In this document: one piece after another, positions 50,221 to 64,000 of the stretch | Numbering within the stretch: the first letter of the stretch is position 1 | Layout: every line of letters starts with the position of its first letter | Assembly: GCA_018697195.1 (NCBI GenBank) | Contig: CM031879.1 | Location: 19,775,821-19,839,820, forward strand | Reading direction: 5' to 3' | Origin: Certhia americana | Lineage: Eukaryota; Chordata; Aves; Passeriformes; Certhiidae | DNA length: 64,000 nt | Translations under genes and position numbers: made by a program | The notes under the pieces: model-generated | The model's database searches: none | What the model was told of the DNA's origin: nothing | What the model saw: the letters and a program-made list of their open reading frames with translations, nothing else

Positions 50221-53200
50221 GTAAGTCCCGACCGGGGGGGGGCGAGGGGACCGGGGCACCCCCAGCCCGCCCCACCAGGGCGCGGCGAGTCGGGGTCCGG
50301 GGCGGGCGGGGGCGTGTGAGGACAGCCCGGCCGGGCGCTGGGAAGTTGAGGCTGCGGAAGTTTCATCCTGCTCCGCTGCCCCGTCCTGGCGTCGGCAGGG
50401 GGGCGGCCCTCGCAGGCCTCGCTGCCCGGCCGGCTCGCCCGCAGCGCAGGGCGGGGAGCGATGAACGGCGGCGGCCCCTCGGCTGGCCCGGTCCGGCGGG
50501 GCTGCCGGCACTGAGCAACGCGCCCGGCCTCGCTCCCTGGGAAGCCGGGCGGCTCCGAGAGCGCCTCAGGCACCGGTGTGGGCGCCGTCCTTCCGCGCCT
50601 CGCTGTCCATCGGGCTATGGAGCTCCTGAGGGGTGCAGGGGCTGCCGCTGCCCTGCCGCCCAGCCGGGCGCTGCTGCGGAAACCGGCCGCAGCGCAGCAG
50701 CCGCGGCGCTTGGGGAGTCAAAGTTCCATTGCTCGACGAGGCTGGGACGGACCCCAGGTGCACCAGCGGTACAACAAAGCAGTGTCGGACGAAGTTGTAG
50801 GAAGGCTTGTGTCAGTGCTAGGCCTGCCTTGGGTTTTAGTCTGTACCTTTCTTAGCCTAAACCACAGTTTCCCGTACTCAGATACGACTCAAATGCTGCA
50901 TATATTCCTATTTCTATGTCAGTAACTTCGGTTTCAGAATACTTTCTTGCACGTAACGTAAGACTGTACTAAAACTACTTATCTGTATTAAAGAACTCTT
51001 TGAACGCTTCAAAATACAGCGACTTTGACTGGAAAAAAAGCTGCTTTTTAAAAGACCGTATTTTTCAAAACAATGATTATTCTGGTGCATTGCATCCAGT
51101 ACCTAAAATACTGTTGGACACCTGCTGTAAAGCTATGGAGGGTGTTTCATGAACTTAAAACTGTGACTTAAATCAAGATTTCTGTGTAGTCATGCTGATT
51201 CCACATAACTCTTTGGACTTTGAAATGGTATTGTCGATGAAACTGACTGCTGCAAGGAAAACATAAGATGCAGCAACCGGACAGGAAGTAGAGAATATTT
51301 ACATTGGGGTGGGTTGGATAAGATGCTGTCACACTAAGTTGTGTATCAGAAGGTATGACCATAAAGTACATGTTTTGAAAAGTAGAAATCTGTAGAAATG
51401 CCTCAGTTAATTTCGGGCAATGTTACATTAGCTTCTTTGCTAAGAAATGAAAAGACTATTATCAACGTTTCTCTAAATGTAAAAAAATAGTGCACGACTT
51501 CCTGTGTAAATTGATTTCCAGTTTGCTTTTCTATAACTTGATTATTTTCTTGTCAGATGAACACATTTTTAATTTTTGTTATACTCACCTGTAAACTTCA
51601 CCTAGTTAAGCACCCAACTCTTCTGCATGAATAGTATGTTGAAAGCAGACTGGAGGTAAATATCATCATAGGATATGGGTGTCATGGGATTTATGGCTTG
51701 CTTGAAATTATATACTTCTGATTTACACTGAATATTGGATGACTTTCCAGTTCTCACATTGTGGTCTGTTGTTTCACCTTTTCCCCAGCCCTTTATGCTC
51801 TCTAAGTTAATCGTAGCCTTATTTTAGTACAGTTGAGGTTTTCTGCTCAATCTTGAGGACTTGAGCATTGAAGGTCTAGAGGTATTTAACCAGGCTTTTT
51901 TGGCTTACTGCATGGCATGAGCCAGAAGTTCAGAAACAAGTGAACAGATTGAATATTCTGTCCCTTGGAGGGCGTTGTCTTAAGTGGAGAAGTGGAGTAC
52001 ACCTGGAGATGGTAACAGTCTTGGCTGTCTGACTTAAAACCACAGCATCTATTGGAGCCCAGTAGGACTCTTGAGCACCTAGCTTGACTCAGCATGCTAT
52101 GCTGATAAATGCCTTTCTGCTGTAATGTTCATGATATTTGATCTAATAATATCCATCTTTGAATTACTTGTTAGTGAAGTTTCAGACTGTAAGTGCTGCT
52201 TTTTAAGAAAGGAAAATTTTATGAGTTCTGTAGGATGCTAAATGCCTGCTCTTGCAATCATATGAGATACCTGGGCTGCCTTGCCTGCTGCAGGTGGTGT
52301 TTCTATCACTCTGGGGCATGGAGAGGCGACTGGATGAGTATCAGCCACATTCACATAATTTTAGGTTTTGTTTGATTAGACCTCGTGTTTAGATCTCTAC
52401 TGCAATGAACACCAGAGGAAAATTGAGACATTAAACTATGCTCCTAAGATACTCTTTATAGTAATAATTTATGGAGTTCTTAATGGGTGCCATAGTGCTG
52501 CTATCAGGCCTGAAGGGCTTAGTTAAGAGAGCACGTGGTGCTCTGAATCTTTATTTCAGTGTTTCCTTTGTTTCTTTTGGGTAACAAGGCAGCTATTTTG
52601 AAATAACATTGAGGATTCAACTATCTGATTTTTGTTCTATGGAAAATCAAAGGAATTTATCAAGTAGTATAACTTGAATTGAGTACTCACAGTTTGTGAA
52701 CGCAGAAATAAACATAGTTCCAGTGGCATCTTAAGTAATGATGCTTGATAGAAAAATTTCCTGTGCGTGGGGGAAATGGTGAAGAGCTGTCACTGTGTGT
52801 GTGCTGAGGTTGATACCATTTTGCAGACTACTTCTGGTACTTCAAGAAACTCACTAGCAAGCAAGTATACATACAGAGGGTAATTGATTTTTTTTTTTCC
52901 CTACTCTTTTTTTTTCCACTGCACTTGCTGAGCTGTAAAATGTTTATCTGAATCTATAAGCAATTAAAATACCTTTGCCCATGTCAGATCAGGCTTTCAA
53001 AACCAAGCCACCACCTAATAGTCAAAGCTATAGATGTAGTTAGTTTGGCTGAAAGATGAATCCAGATGTAGAACTACTTACAGAATGTATCCACTGTAAA
53101 GCTCTTTAGGACTTCCATTATTTAGGCATGTAACTAATTTTCATTCACATTGTGACCTTTGTTATCTTTGTTATCTATTTTTGTGTATCTTTGTTAATTT

Positions 53201-56200
53201 TCAATAACTTTTTAATAATAATTTTTAGAAATAAAATTCTATGTATACTTATACTAAGGGGAGCTGTGAGATTAGTTTTGTGCATAGTAATGATTTTTTT
53301 TGTGGTTATGCCAAACTTAGACGTTTTTATATAAGTTCTGGTTAGTTACAAATCATTACTTTAAATAGCAAAGAGTTTTATAAGAAAAAGTAAATGCTAG
53401 GTGTCCCTTTTATAATCAGTAATAAAGAAGTAACTTTTCTGATTCGTGTGATTAATATTGGTCACAGATGTCAGTACTGACAAACTAGTTTATTCTGTAG
53501 AAATAATTTTTGAGAGGCCTTAGGAAACGAAAAACCCATGAGAGGTATGTACTTGGTAGCATTAGAGACAGGTAAAATGGAGTATGGATATTTTATGCTG
53601 CTTAGAAATGGTACTCAACACTTGGATAACATGTAATGAATAAAGGTAGGAATATGTTGTTTGTAAGATCTTGCCATGGTTCATATGGTAAACAGGAACT
53701 GGTGAAGGATGCAGAAACAGAAGTGACACAGCAGTAAGCTAACTAAGAAAAATGTTTTGGCTGCTTTTGAAAGTGCACATGACCAGAATAAGTTTGTATA
53801 CCAGAGCCAAAGAACAAATTGCAGTAATAGTTGAGATAAAACAAAATAAAAACTTGAATGGCAGTTATAGCTCTTAATTGATAAGAATTAAATGCTTTAT
53901 CAGGAAGGGACTTGCATGATTACTTGTGCTTATAGAAACAGCATGAACTAAGGCTTGAAGGTAGACTACAGGTCTAAGCAATGGGCAACTTCTCGTGTCT
54001 GAGAAATGTTGGGACTCCTCAAATTGAGTTTAGGCTGCAGTCTGTAGATCCAAAAACATTGACATTGCAGCTTAAAAAGGACTTATCCCCTGTACAACTA
54101 GGGAGAGCGGAGTGATTAATTCTGTGTTGATTCTCTCATCTTTGTGTTTGTTTTTAAATGAGATGTGGAGGGGGAAGATAAAGCGTTAAAGGATGGGGTC
54201 TTGTGGAACAGGAGAGTATTGAGAATTATGCCTGGGTTTCTTTTAAGATTTGGCCTGTTCTACAAAAGACATGCAGCATCTTTAGACACCTCACTAGTAT
54301 CCACTAGACTGAGTTCCCTGAACAACTTACCAGTGATAATCTTCCATTCTACAAGGAATGACAGTGGGGTTTTGACAGTTCCTTTGAACCAAACCTGTGC
54401 CGACAAAACTGATTTTCACAGTAATGGGTCACATCAGACTCTGTAGAGCAAGTGGTACAAACATTGTCCTTATCATAGTGTATTTTTCATTCCCATTTTC
54501 CTCACAGCTCACTGTTAATGTTCTTACAGCACAGTTCACTGCCTTAGCTTATTTACCCATGAATGAGAAATGTTTTGAGACCACTTGGGAACAGTCTAGA
54601 ACAGGCACTGCATCTCGTAGCTGTGAGTATTTGAGACAAAACATCAATTCACAAAGTGTGGAATATGGTTAAGAAGTAAATGACAGAAATTTAGGTGTTA
54701 AAATTCCGTAATTGTCAATAAATCTCACTGTTCAGTTCTCTAAAGCTGCCATTCAGCTGACTTTAGGATAGGAACTCGGCTAACAGAAGTTTTTATCTTT
54801 GCTTCAGTGACTGTAGTGGTTTCATCTCTCCTGGCCATAATGTACCTCATGTGCTAGACAAATTGTGTCTTGATACGAGGTATGAGTCCTGCTACAAGTT
54901 TCAGTCACCGTGTTTTTGTGAAGTATTATGTATTTCTGAATTAAGAGTGATCTTCTAAGATGGACCTGGAACCTGTCTCTCACTCTGTTATGGCTTCAGC
55001 ATTATTGCATTCACTTTTGAGCATCTTTGTAGATGTATTTTATCTGTTTTGGAGGCAGTCAAGTGCCAAAAGTCTCTCAAGCATTTCTGTGGTTATTCAG
55101 ATGGTTAATTACGCCACTCATGCTCCTGATAAGTGCTCTGGAATCCTATGGCATAGATACATGACAGGATGAAAACAATTTGTGGTCACAAGCTGTTGTG
55201 TTGTAACTTATTGATTTTTCACAGCTAAGAATAATATTAAGGAATTTAGAAGAGGGCAAAGTTTTAAGGTAGGATTTAGTTAAACAGACAAGTTTGGAGT
55301 GCAAGTTTTTCATCAAGATGTCCAGATAGCCCTTGCTTAGAAGAACACATGGAAGAGGTAGGTTCTTGTTAGAAGATAAGGATTAAGTTTGCTATTTTAT
55401 GCAAATTTGTAAATATGTAGACTACTTTAATCTTCCTTTAATGGAAAACTAATGTGATTCCTTGGCATTATCTGTTTGTAAATACTGTTTTGAATTTTTT
55501 ATCATTAAAATGGTTTTCTTCCTGGTTCTTTCTTCTGGGGTTCTGAAAGATTTAGTACTAGCTGAATTTGTCGCAAGTGAAGAGTGTATGATCTATCTCG
55601 TAAGAATTGTGCTGTTTCGGGCGGAAAACATGATAATGGGGAATGTTCTAATTTTAGATCTTGAATTTCTTTTTTTTTTAAAGAGTTCTGGTACTTCTGC
55701 CTGAAAAAACTCACCTGTTTTTTCTTTAGAACTTCCTATGACCCTTATTGCTCTACTTTTAGTAGTTCTAGCATTAAGAACTCATCTGCTGCTTTCGTTG
55801 ATAGTGGCTGCAGGTGCCAGCAGTGGCAGCAATTGCCACTGGCAGTGTCCAGCTTAGTGTTGGAATGGGTGAAGCATTGAAGACATTTGTATGTGATGAG
55901 TCAGTGCAACCTAGGAACTTTGTACTAGTTCATTAACCAACGTGAAAAAAGGCCCTATCCTGTCATGGACTTTTTATAGGCAGAACTGTCTGCCGAGTAG
56001 ATGGAGTCTGTGGAGCTCTAAATGTTCAGTTTGCTGAGAAAATCTGCCGTTGACTTGAAGCTGTGCAGTAAGATTTATAGTGTCCTCTCCTCCAGTGAGC
56101 GTGTTTCATAGGCTTGTCTCTAGGGGAATCTTTCTAGTACAGAAATAAAAACTGAGTATACAGGAGGCTTATGGTTTCATTACCTAATACCTAGATAATA

Positions 56201-59200
56201 AAGTACAGGAAGTAACAAAAATGTGTCACAAGGCACTAGACAGAGTTGCATATTGGGAGGTTGGGGTACATTTTCCTGAAGAAAGGCTGACGTTATGTTA
56301 CTTAGCACAGAGGGATTTTTTGGTTTGTTTTTTTTTTTTTTTTGTAGACTAGTTTGTTTTCCTTGTAACAGTAAATCTTGCAGAGTAGATTTAGTGGAAC
56401 TAGAAGTGTATGTTCATGGGTGGTTTTAAACAGCCCACTCTACTGGGACATGACTCAGATGCTATACAAGATAGTTTAATTTCTTGGTGTATTTGCTTGT
56501 GTACACTGCCACAATATCTTTTGTGGCTTCCATTGTGTTGATGTGTGGATTTCCAATAAAGTGTGAACAAATAGGTGTGCAGTTACCTTCAGGGCAGTTG
56601 TAGTTCAAATTTGAAGATCCTGAAGTGAACTGTGGTAGTGTACAGGAGCAGTGTTCTAGAAGGTCCAAATAGGAAAATAAGAGATGCAGTTCAATCAATC
56701 ATAGGGATATCTTCTTAGGAAGCTGCTCACTTGCTTACTTAAAATTTAGTAGTGTTTTCTCAGACATTTGACTTAAAGGTATACAGTTTTGCTGACACCT
56801 CCATGTAGTAAATGACACTTTTAGGCATCTCAAATTAGAATGTCTGTGTTAAGAATATATGGTTCTGGAATAAGTTCATTAAATGAATTACTCAATTCCT
56901 GTAGACATAATGTTCTGTGGAGATGATCATTGCTGGCAAGGAAACTGTTGCTGCAGAGCTCCACAACACATTTGCAGATTGCTTCTCACTTTAGGCACTT
57001 GCTTTCATACATGCATCCCCACCTTGGTGAGGCTGTTTTCCCTCTAATGTTTATTTAGCTGTCCTTAAAATCCTCACTCTTAAGGCAGCATTTTCTTTTT
57101 AGGTTTTCTGAGAGAGTGTTAATACATTTTTCAGTTCTCCAGTGTGTCTAGCTTAAAGCTAAGAGATCTCACTAAGGTTGTAAGTGTTTCCATTTCTGGA
57201 AGACAGTTTCACACACCATTTTCCCCTGCAGAACTTTGTGTAATTCACAATTTCCCTTGCATTCATCTCCTTTCCCTTCAATGCAAATGTGTTATTTTGC
57301 CTTTATCTCCATTTGTTCATTAGCCACTATGTGGCATCAGGCTGATGTATTTAATGAGCACAGATATGCTCCCAAATAAGCATATTTTGCATTTGAAGGT
57401 ACTGTGACCACGATTTAAGAAATACTGACCTGGCAAAAGAAAGTGTGGCTTTTGCCTTTCTGAACAACTTAGGAAATGTTTTTCATTATTTGAGTTCTCA
57501 ATTATGCAAAGGTAACTCTTGCCTCTGAGATTGCATATCCTTTTAAAAAATACATTTACTTCAAATATTACTGCTGATAATGGCTTTCCCAAAAGTTAGC
57601 CAGCACTTGCTGAGATTAAGTAACAAGACCTAATAGTTATCTTGCTGTCTAGGCTGAAAAACAAGAATATTTGAAAGTGGGAATTTGGCAGTAAATTTAA
57701 AATGTTTTCTCCCCTCTCAAGGTGACAGCCAATTTACCTGTGTGTGATTTATGGATAAGAAATTACTATTAATTTATTGTATTAATATTTTTCTGTGTTG
57801 GAGATGAAGGAAAGTGAGAGATTTTTTAAAACCTCCTTAGTACATTTGGTAACAGAAGCAGTAATTTATTGACTTAAAATTGTAACTTATTGACCATATT
57901 TTAGGGATCAATTTAATCACTATTTCTTTTGTAAGGCCCATCCTGCTGATGAACCTTCAAGTCCTGCATAGTGACCTCTTCCCTCCAAATCTCACATCCC
58001 TGCTTTCATCAAGTTCTCCTTGCACTCTCAACACACATGCTGTGTTTTTGCTTTTAGTAAGTTTTCTGTCCTGTCCTAGTAACAGGATTTTCTCCTGTCC
58101 TGTTTTCCTCTTGAACCTCAAGTGCTTCCAGAATCTTCCTTTCTCCCTTGAGCTCCTGCATCCCTAACCTGCACGAAGATCTCCAGGTAGGACTGAGTCT
58201 CTTCCTCACCATTCTCCCCTCTACTTCCTTATTCCCCCTCCTCAGTTCCTCAACTGCTGTGTTCTTGATGAACAAAGGAGGCTCTGATTTGTCTCATCAG
58301 ATGTGTACTGCTACCCATACGCAGTGCTGGGATAGGCATGGCATGTATTGTAGCTCAGCAGAGCACTGCACAAGGAAAGTCATGAGGAGAGGAGGCAGTG
58401 TCTGAGCCAGGCAGCTGTTTGCTGCTGCACATATTGGAGTGAACTTGAGCCTGGGACCTGGCCATTACACATTTCTCACCTAAAAGTCATTGTTGTCATA
58501 GGGAAGAGAACTTTTAGTGGATGTGAGAAGGGTAGACAAAAACAGGAGTATGGTATTCCTCAGGCTTCTTGCACTGCTCCACCCTTCACTGCTGCTTCTC
58601 CAGGCAGGACCGGACTCTCCAGTTTGTAAGCTGCTATATTAAGAAACTGTATACTGGAAGATACAGCTTCAGCAGCTCTACAGGCTCCGATTTGAAACCA
58701 CAGAATTGCTTAGTCCTGCTTCGACTGAACTGGAAGCTATTTCCTGCTCCTCTAACCATGTGACAGCTCTCTCTGAGCACAGCTAAGATGTGGTCATTCT
58801 TTCTAAGTAGACATTTTTCCCTTTACTCCCCCACAGTCAGCCAAAGCAAACAGAAACATCACTTGGCTTATGACACTAAATATACACAAAGGCATCCAAA
58901 TAAGCTCCTCTCTGTAAAACTGCACTTGATTTTTGTGGTTAACTGAAAAGAGGAAGAAAACTATGAACATCCTGTAGTGGTGTGTGTTCTGTGCAATACC
59001 ACAGGCAAAAGCTTCCCCTTGCATTTGCAGAGAAGGAAGCGGTAGTTTCTAAAAAATTGAATGCAGAGCTATTTTTTTCTTTGCTTTAGGTTTTAATTAA
59101 GAGTATCTCAGGTATGGAATTAATTTTATAACTGGACATGCATTTATTAGCATTTATATTTTTGCAACCTGATAATTAAGTTTTTAAAAATTCAGTGTTT

Positions 59201-62200
59201 GGGTTTAATTTTGTATGATGTTATGTGAGACAATTTTTTTTTAGCCATACGGTAGGTGTTGTAAATCTTAAATAATGTTGGCCTCTTTGTGTTACACTGT
59301 ACTGTTAGGACTGTGCTCAGTTTGTGTCACTGAAACTTTAAAATCTTGTATAGCTTAAAATTTAAAGTGTAATTGCAACAGAAAATGCTGGTTGTGCTTG
59401 ATGTCTAGAACTCAGAAGCAATTCAATACACCATTTCTTTATTTTAGAAAACAGTTTTGTTTTCAAGAGATCTGTCCATACCGTATGTACTCAGGTGCCA
59501 GTATTTCTGTATAGCACACTGATAGCACAGCTGTTGTCTCTGCTCAGGGCATGCCCTTCCTTGCCTTAGTTCAAGCATGTATATTCAACATACCTGTAGT
59601 TGTGTTACAATTTTGTTAGATAGGATGTATGGGGATGGATTTGGTGCTAAATGTTTTGCTGGGATGTGTCATGGTTTTAATTGCATCTTTTTGTGTCATT
59701 TAGGAGATCTTGCTTTGAATACTTCAGTTCATCATTAAGGCTTTTTATTAATAGCCTCTTTGAGCACCTCTGGTCTTTTCTGCCTATAAATGACAAATCC
59801 TGTTTGGTTTTCTGTCCTTTTTTTCATATTGTTTATGAAATTTGTTTATCGAAAAAGTAAGTTGTCATGCTGCTGCTTCAGGCTTTACACTGTGTTACCA
59901 AGGAGTCAGTCTCTTACACTGGCCATACCTGTGTGGACCATACCTTTATGTCACTGTTAACATTTAAGCTTGGTGGCAGAAGGAATCATCTTGTCCTTTT
60001 TCTCACCTCTGGTCTGTCAGCCAGCTGTGCTAACATGTTGATGGCTAACAAACCTAAGTGGGGCAGTAGCATGAACTCAGGCACTGTTCCATGACTGTCC
60101 ATGGTGTTCAGTTTGTTGGCACACTTCCTTGGCACAGTTCTGAGTGCTAGCCTAGTAGTTGCTCAAATTAATATGAATGTGGTTTTGAGATTAGAATGGT
60201 GTAAACAGCTCTTAGTACATCATATGGGGTAGGGCCATCATTACCCAATTAACATTGTGTTGGGAAGAGAGTTTGTTCCTCTATGCATATATGCATTCTG
60301 CACCATTTCCCATCATATCCAGAAAGTGGCCAGGTCCTAGTAACTCACATCTGCACAACCAGGGAAATCTGTGAGGAGACAAAAGCAGTTCTGGGGATGG
60401 GGAGATGTGAGCTGTCTGTTCGAGCATGTAGCATTGACAGTAGCATGTAGATCACAGAGTAAGGGTCAGATTTGCTGCTCTGCACATAACTGTCTGCTTT
60501 GACACTAAGTTCAAGTCAAACCTGGTTTTCCTGTCAGCAGCAAAATTCAATATTGTCTTGCTGCTCCTAGAAATTGCTTTTGGAAACCTGAGAAAATGCA
60601 GGTGCCTAGAAGTTTGTAGCAAACGAAAGTGTGCCTGTGCATGTAATCACCTGCTGCAGTGGACAGATTATTGTCTATTTGATACTGATACTGTGAACAC
60701 AAGCTCATAAGGTTTCTGATCTCTGATTTCAGAAGGAAAAAAAAAAGATTTTATCTTCTGGTAAGGAAATGTAGCTGACTTGTAGTGGTGGTTCTGCAGA
60801 GTGCATGAGGTACAGCAAGGATGATCTTAAAGGATGCTGCACTTCTTTCACATCACTTCTTGTTTGCAGAGTGATGGCCTACCAAGAAAATACATCCTGT
60901 CTGAAGCTTTCTTTTCTGATGAGTAGTTTGTGAGTAATTTAAGAAAAGTTCTGTGTATCTTCAGATCCCCCAGGGCTATACTTAGTTCTCTTGGAATCTT
61001 ACCTGAAGCTGCATTTTGGAGTGTTGTAGCAGTTTCCTGTCAGCTCAGATGCAATAATTTGTTTCCTGATTGAGCTCTAGAGACTTCTCTAGGGTGTGAA
61101 GTAGTGTAATTAGTAATAGTTGAATCATTGCATACTCTGTCTTTTCTGATATCTCACCTTAATCATTGATTCTGTCTGGGGTATAAAGGTAGGAGCTCAG
61201 GAAACTTTTCAGTTTGTTCTATGTCCACAAGATCTGCTAGATAGTGTTTGCATGCCTCGGTTCTGTAAACATTTTCTCTCAGCTTTTTATTTTATCATTT
61301 ATTCCCCTTGCGAGTCTGATTATTCCCTCTCTCCCTTAAGGCCATATTTTTTTCCCAATGTGGCTTTTATAAGTCAGCACTGGCAGGAACTGATCTGGTG
61401 AGGCTTGTTGCTGTGCAGGCAGTTTCCTTCTACAACAGGTAGCATTTGGTTCAGATAATGATTTTTCATTGATTTAGAAGCTGAGTGTTTTTAGGCTTTA
61501 TTTCAGGACACTGACTTGCATGTCAGTTCTGGCTGCAGTAATTGTTCTAGCAATAAAATGATGAAGTACCAATATCTATTTGACTGGAAATAACTTCTTC
61601 AAGGTCCTCCACAGAAAAAATATCACAGTGATGCAGGTCTGAATTAGCAAAGGGTGTAGTTGGCTTGTTCCAAATAAACAAAGCAGCCATGAATACAGAT
61701 GTCTTCCATGCATCATCAAGGCTGTTTTTCAATTCAGGTGCTCTGGGCACTTCAAGTGCAGCATGGTGCCTGCTTTGTGAGAGTAACCTAGTCCTGGAAT
61801 GAGCTGACATGTCACTTCTTGGAGTCTGGAATTCTGCAGGGGACTGTTGCATTTGTTGCAGAAGTGAGGCTTTTATGTAGGGATTGGCAGATTTAGAGAT
61901 CTTAGTTCCATGTAGTCTAGTAAAAAACTCTCGAGCTGTGTATCATATTGCCTGTAACATGGTGGATGGCAGTGGCCTTCTGGAGGATGCACTTTTGAGT
62001 AACAGATGTTCAACGGGACACTTCGGTTGGTGAAGCTGGCTAGCCATCAGTTTATTCTGTAAATCTGCTCTGTGTGCCCAGAAATGGATACTACTATCAG
62101 GAAATGAAGATTTTGGTTTTTCACTTACCCCAAACCCCTCCCCCCTCCAGGGCTTTCTCAAGATCCAGCTGCATTACTGGCACTCTCCATCACATCTTCC

Positions 62201-64000
62201 TGTAGGAAGTGTTTGTATCACAGTGTTAAAGCTTCTGGCAATTTCTCTCTTAAGTCTTTTGAGGACCCAGTTATATGGGTTTAAATCCAATGTGCATGCA
62301 ATAAACCATACTGAATGTCTAGCAATGTTATTGCTGTTATGTAGGTCCCACATCTGTGCTAACTTACTGCAGGGGACTGGGAGAGGTACCCTGTTTCTAT
62401 ATTCATGTAAAGTCTCTTGAGGAAGGTGTAATTTTTCTTCAATTCTGTCTTAGTGGCATAACCAACTTGGTTTTTGTCTAAACTATATACTCATGGGAAT
62501 GGTATGACACTCACCTGTCATAACACTCACCACCAAGAGTTTTCTGTTTCTATACTAACAGATTGGGGCTGTTCAGGTGCTCAGAGCAATTGATGTAGTC
62601 AGTTGATCGCTGACTACAGGGAATAGCCACACAAAACCTGGAAATCCAAAGTCTGCTTTGCCAAGGGGTACCTTCTTTCACTCACTGGGATTTAAGCTGC
62701 ATCAGTGCCCTTACAGAGGAATATCTTGTTTCCAAAAGTTTTATATATATCCCCCCAAAAAAATCAGTATGTCACTAATAACTTTTATCTGTTCGATAAC
62801 TATAATTAGCGTAACATTTATTATGTACATTTTTATTATGTTAGTATGGTTTATTATGTTAGCATGACAATTTACCTGCTGATTTTATACTGTCATAAAA
62901 ACATCGTAATTTATTGCATAAGTGGAGGTTTTCAGAAAATTGACAAACACTTGACCTGACAAGAAAGCAGTTGCCAGCTCTCCCAGGCAGCAGGAACCAG
63001 TAACATGGAGCATGTTAGCCTTTGTCAGCTCCGGAACAGACTTGGAGACTTGCAGAAAAGTGGTTCAGAAACTGAAGCATGTAATGCTTCAAATCTGATG
63101 CTTGCTCAGGATAATAATACTGATTAATTGGACTGCAGTGCAATGCAGATCGGTGGTTGTCAGTGTTACAACTTCATTGTGATCACAAGCAAAGCTATCA
63201 TGAGGTCTTTTTTATTTAAATTAATATTTTGGCTCAACTTGCTGTATTTTATTAATTCAGACAGTGCTCACCAAAAAGATTAAAGGTCAGTTTCAGACCA
63301 GCTGTTTCTTTTAGCTGTTCTTTGAAATAAATGTTTTCTGTCTTAAGAGCTGTTAAAATATCTTTACTATGTCCATGTTAATTATATTGGTGTGACTGTG
63401 TATTCTAAGCTCTTATATTGGTCTAATAAATATTGATTTTCTTTATTGTAAGCTTTATTTCTTATGAGTCTAGTACTACTAGTACTGTTGTAAGTAGAGT
63501 GAAATGTTTTTATATTACTTGTAAATTCAGGTAGGTACACTTTCCATGTAGTTTATATGTTGCTGCTGTTGAGCAATGTTCACAAGCTGCAAACAGGAGC
63601 ACAGAGTTATGGGGAGCTGACTATCTCCAAATGAGGATGATTTTGTTCTAATCATCCAGACATTAATATTTAAGAATTAAAGACTGAGAACAATATCACT
63701 GTGTCTATTCCTCCCCTTTGCTATGTGAACTTGCACTACCAGCTCTGCACTGAAAGAAAAAATAAGTATTGCATGATATTTTCATTTTTTTCTTAAACTG
63801 GAAAAGGGTGACTGGATATGGACACCAAAGTGCTAAGTGCAGTGGAAAAATAGCATCCTGCTGCCCTCTTTCTACAACATTTTTCTTGTATAAATAACCA
63901 CTTTTTCATTAACTTTAAGTAGATTCTTTACAGTCTCTGCTCTTCTAGGTGTGTTCAGTAGAGCAGGCAACTTAATAATTAGAAACATTCTGGCACCATA
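50221..64000 (+). other. WASL: WASL intron 1 (5' 13.8 kb)
   Basis: The intron starts with GTAAGT. The first 500 bases remain in the CpG island and include a run of eight G at about 50,234-50,241. From about 50.8 kb the DNA is AT-rich. I searched by eye for WASL exon 2 (the WH1 segment beginning near a Ser-Ser-Ala-Val-Val-Gln-Leu-Tyr motif) and did not find it, so the exon probably lies beyond 64,000. A T17 run lies at about 56,327-56,343. No nested gene or identifiable transposon was recognised. Confidence 0.75.
50234..50262 (+). promoter_or_regulatory. Potential G-quadruplex just inside WASL intron 1
   Basis: Eight consecutive G, then CGA, then GGGG, ACC and GGGG, give at least four G-runs within about 30 bases, 14 bases downstream of the exon 1 donor on the sense strand. 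Such motifs are common at CpG-island first introns. Confidence 0.5.

Larger units (their letters stand above)
49220..50760. promoter_or_regulatory. WASL: CpG island and promoter region of WASL
   Basis: CpG dinucleotides, scarce elsewhere in the window, become dense from about 49,220 and densest at 49,490-50,720, surrounding the WASL start codon. No TATA box is visible at a sensible distance, as is usual for a housekeeping-type CpG-island promoter. A YY1-like core (GCTGCCATGTTGG, complement CCAACATGGCAGC) lies at 49,805-49,817. A GC box (AGGGGCGGGAG) lies at about 49,856-49,866, and ETS-like CGGAAG at about 49,697. The transcription start is not determinable but plausibly falls between about 49,800 and 50,000. 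Island promoters can fire in both directions, and the hyaluronidase lies on the opposite strand about 31 kb away. Confidence 0.85.

Noticed and set aside
49581..50573. 330-codon minus-strand open frame across the CpG island, plus overlapping long frames on both strands (e.g. 49,855-50,511 minus and 50,004-50,855 plus)
   Set aside because: High GC removes stop codons. The composition is Arg/Pro/Gly/Ala-only, and the frames overlap the real WASL exon and its leader without any domain.
50221..64000. Search for WASL exon 2 in the right part of the window
   Set aside because: No segment encoding the expected WH1 continuation between splice sites was found, so it is not annotated.

Overview
The window looks like AT-rich avian nuclear DNA, probably from a songbird. 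The evidence is a degenerate CR1 LINE 3' end with its terminal ATTCTATG-type tail, two stretches resembling endogenous-retrovirus LTRs of avian type, and two vertebrate genes with canonical splice sites. The songbird placement is inference from the LTR style only. No prokaryotic or viral genome organisation is present.

Layout: 1-7.9 kb holds no gene that I can support. From 7,959 to 17,867, on the minus strand, lies a complete coding region for a GPI-anchored-type hyaluronidase of the HYAL4/SPAM1(PH-20) group. It has three coding exons of 918, 90 and 429 bp joining in frame to 478 residues, and all expected catalytic residues are visible. Its last intron carries a minus-strand LTR-like segment with a TATA box. 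From 17.9 to 49.2 kb there are about 31 kb without a supported gene. This stretch holds a CR1 fragment (about 22.95-23.64 kb), a 34-bp minisatellite interrupted by a 10-N assembly gap (33.77-33.91 kb), a plus-strand LTR-like segment (42.24-42.53 kb), several perfect hairpins and simple repeats. A strong CpG island spans about 49.2-50.8 kb and contains the first coding exon of WASL (N-WASP) on the plus strand (50,107-50,220). The remaining 13.8 kb is WASL intron 1; exon 2 was not seen and presumably lies beyond the right edge.

The two genes are divergent (hyaluronidase leftward, WASL rightward), which matches the mammalian WASL-HYAL4-SPAM1 neighbourhood as I know it. They are not expected to work together: one is a cell-surface or lysosome-type glycosaminoglycan hydrolase, the other a cytosolic actin-nucleation promoting factor. 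The most notable points are the LTR promoter candidate inside the hyaluronidase gene, an extra cysteine in the hyaluronidase catalytic domain, short uORFs ahead of WASL, an isolated CpG-bearing exon-like segment at 15.06-15.12 kb, and the collapsed minisatellite. I did not find a convincing undescribed system.
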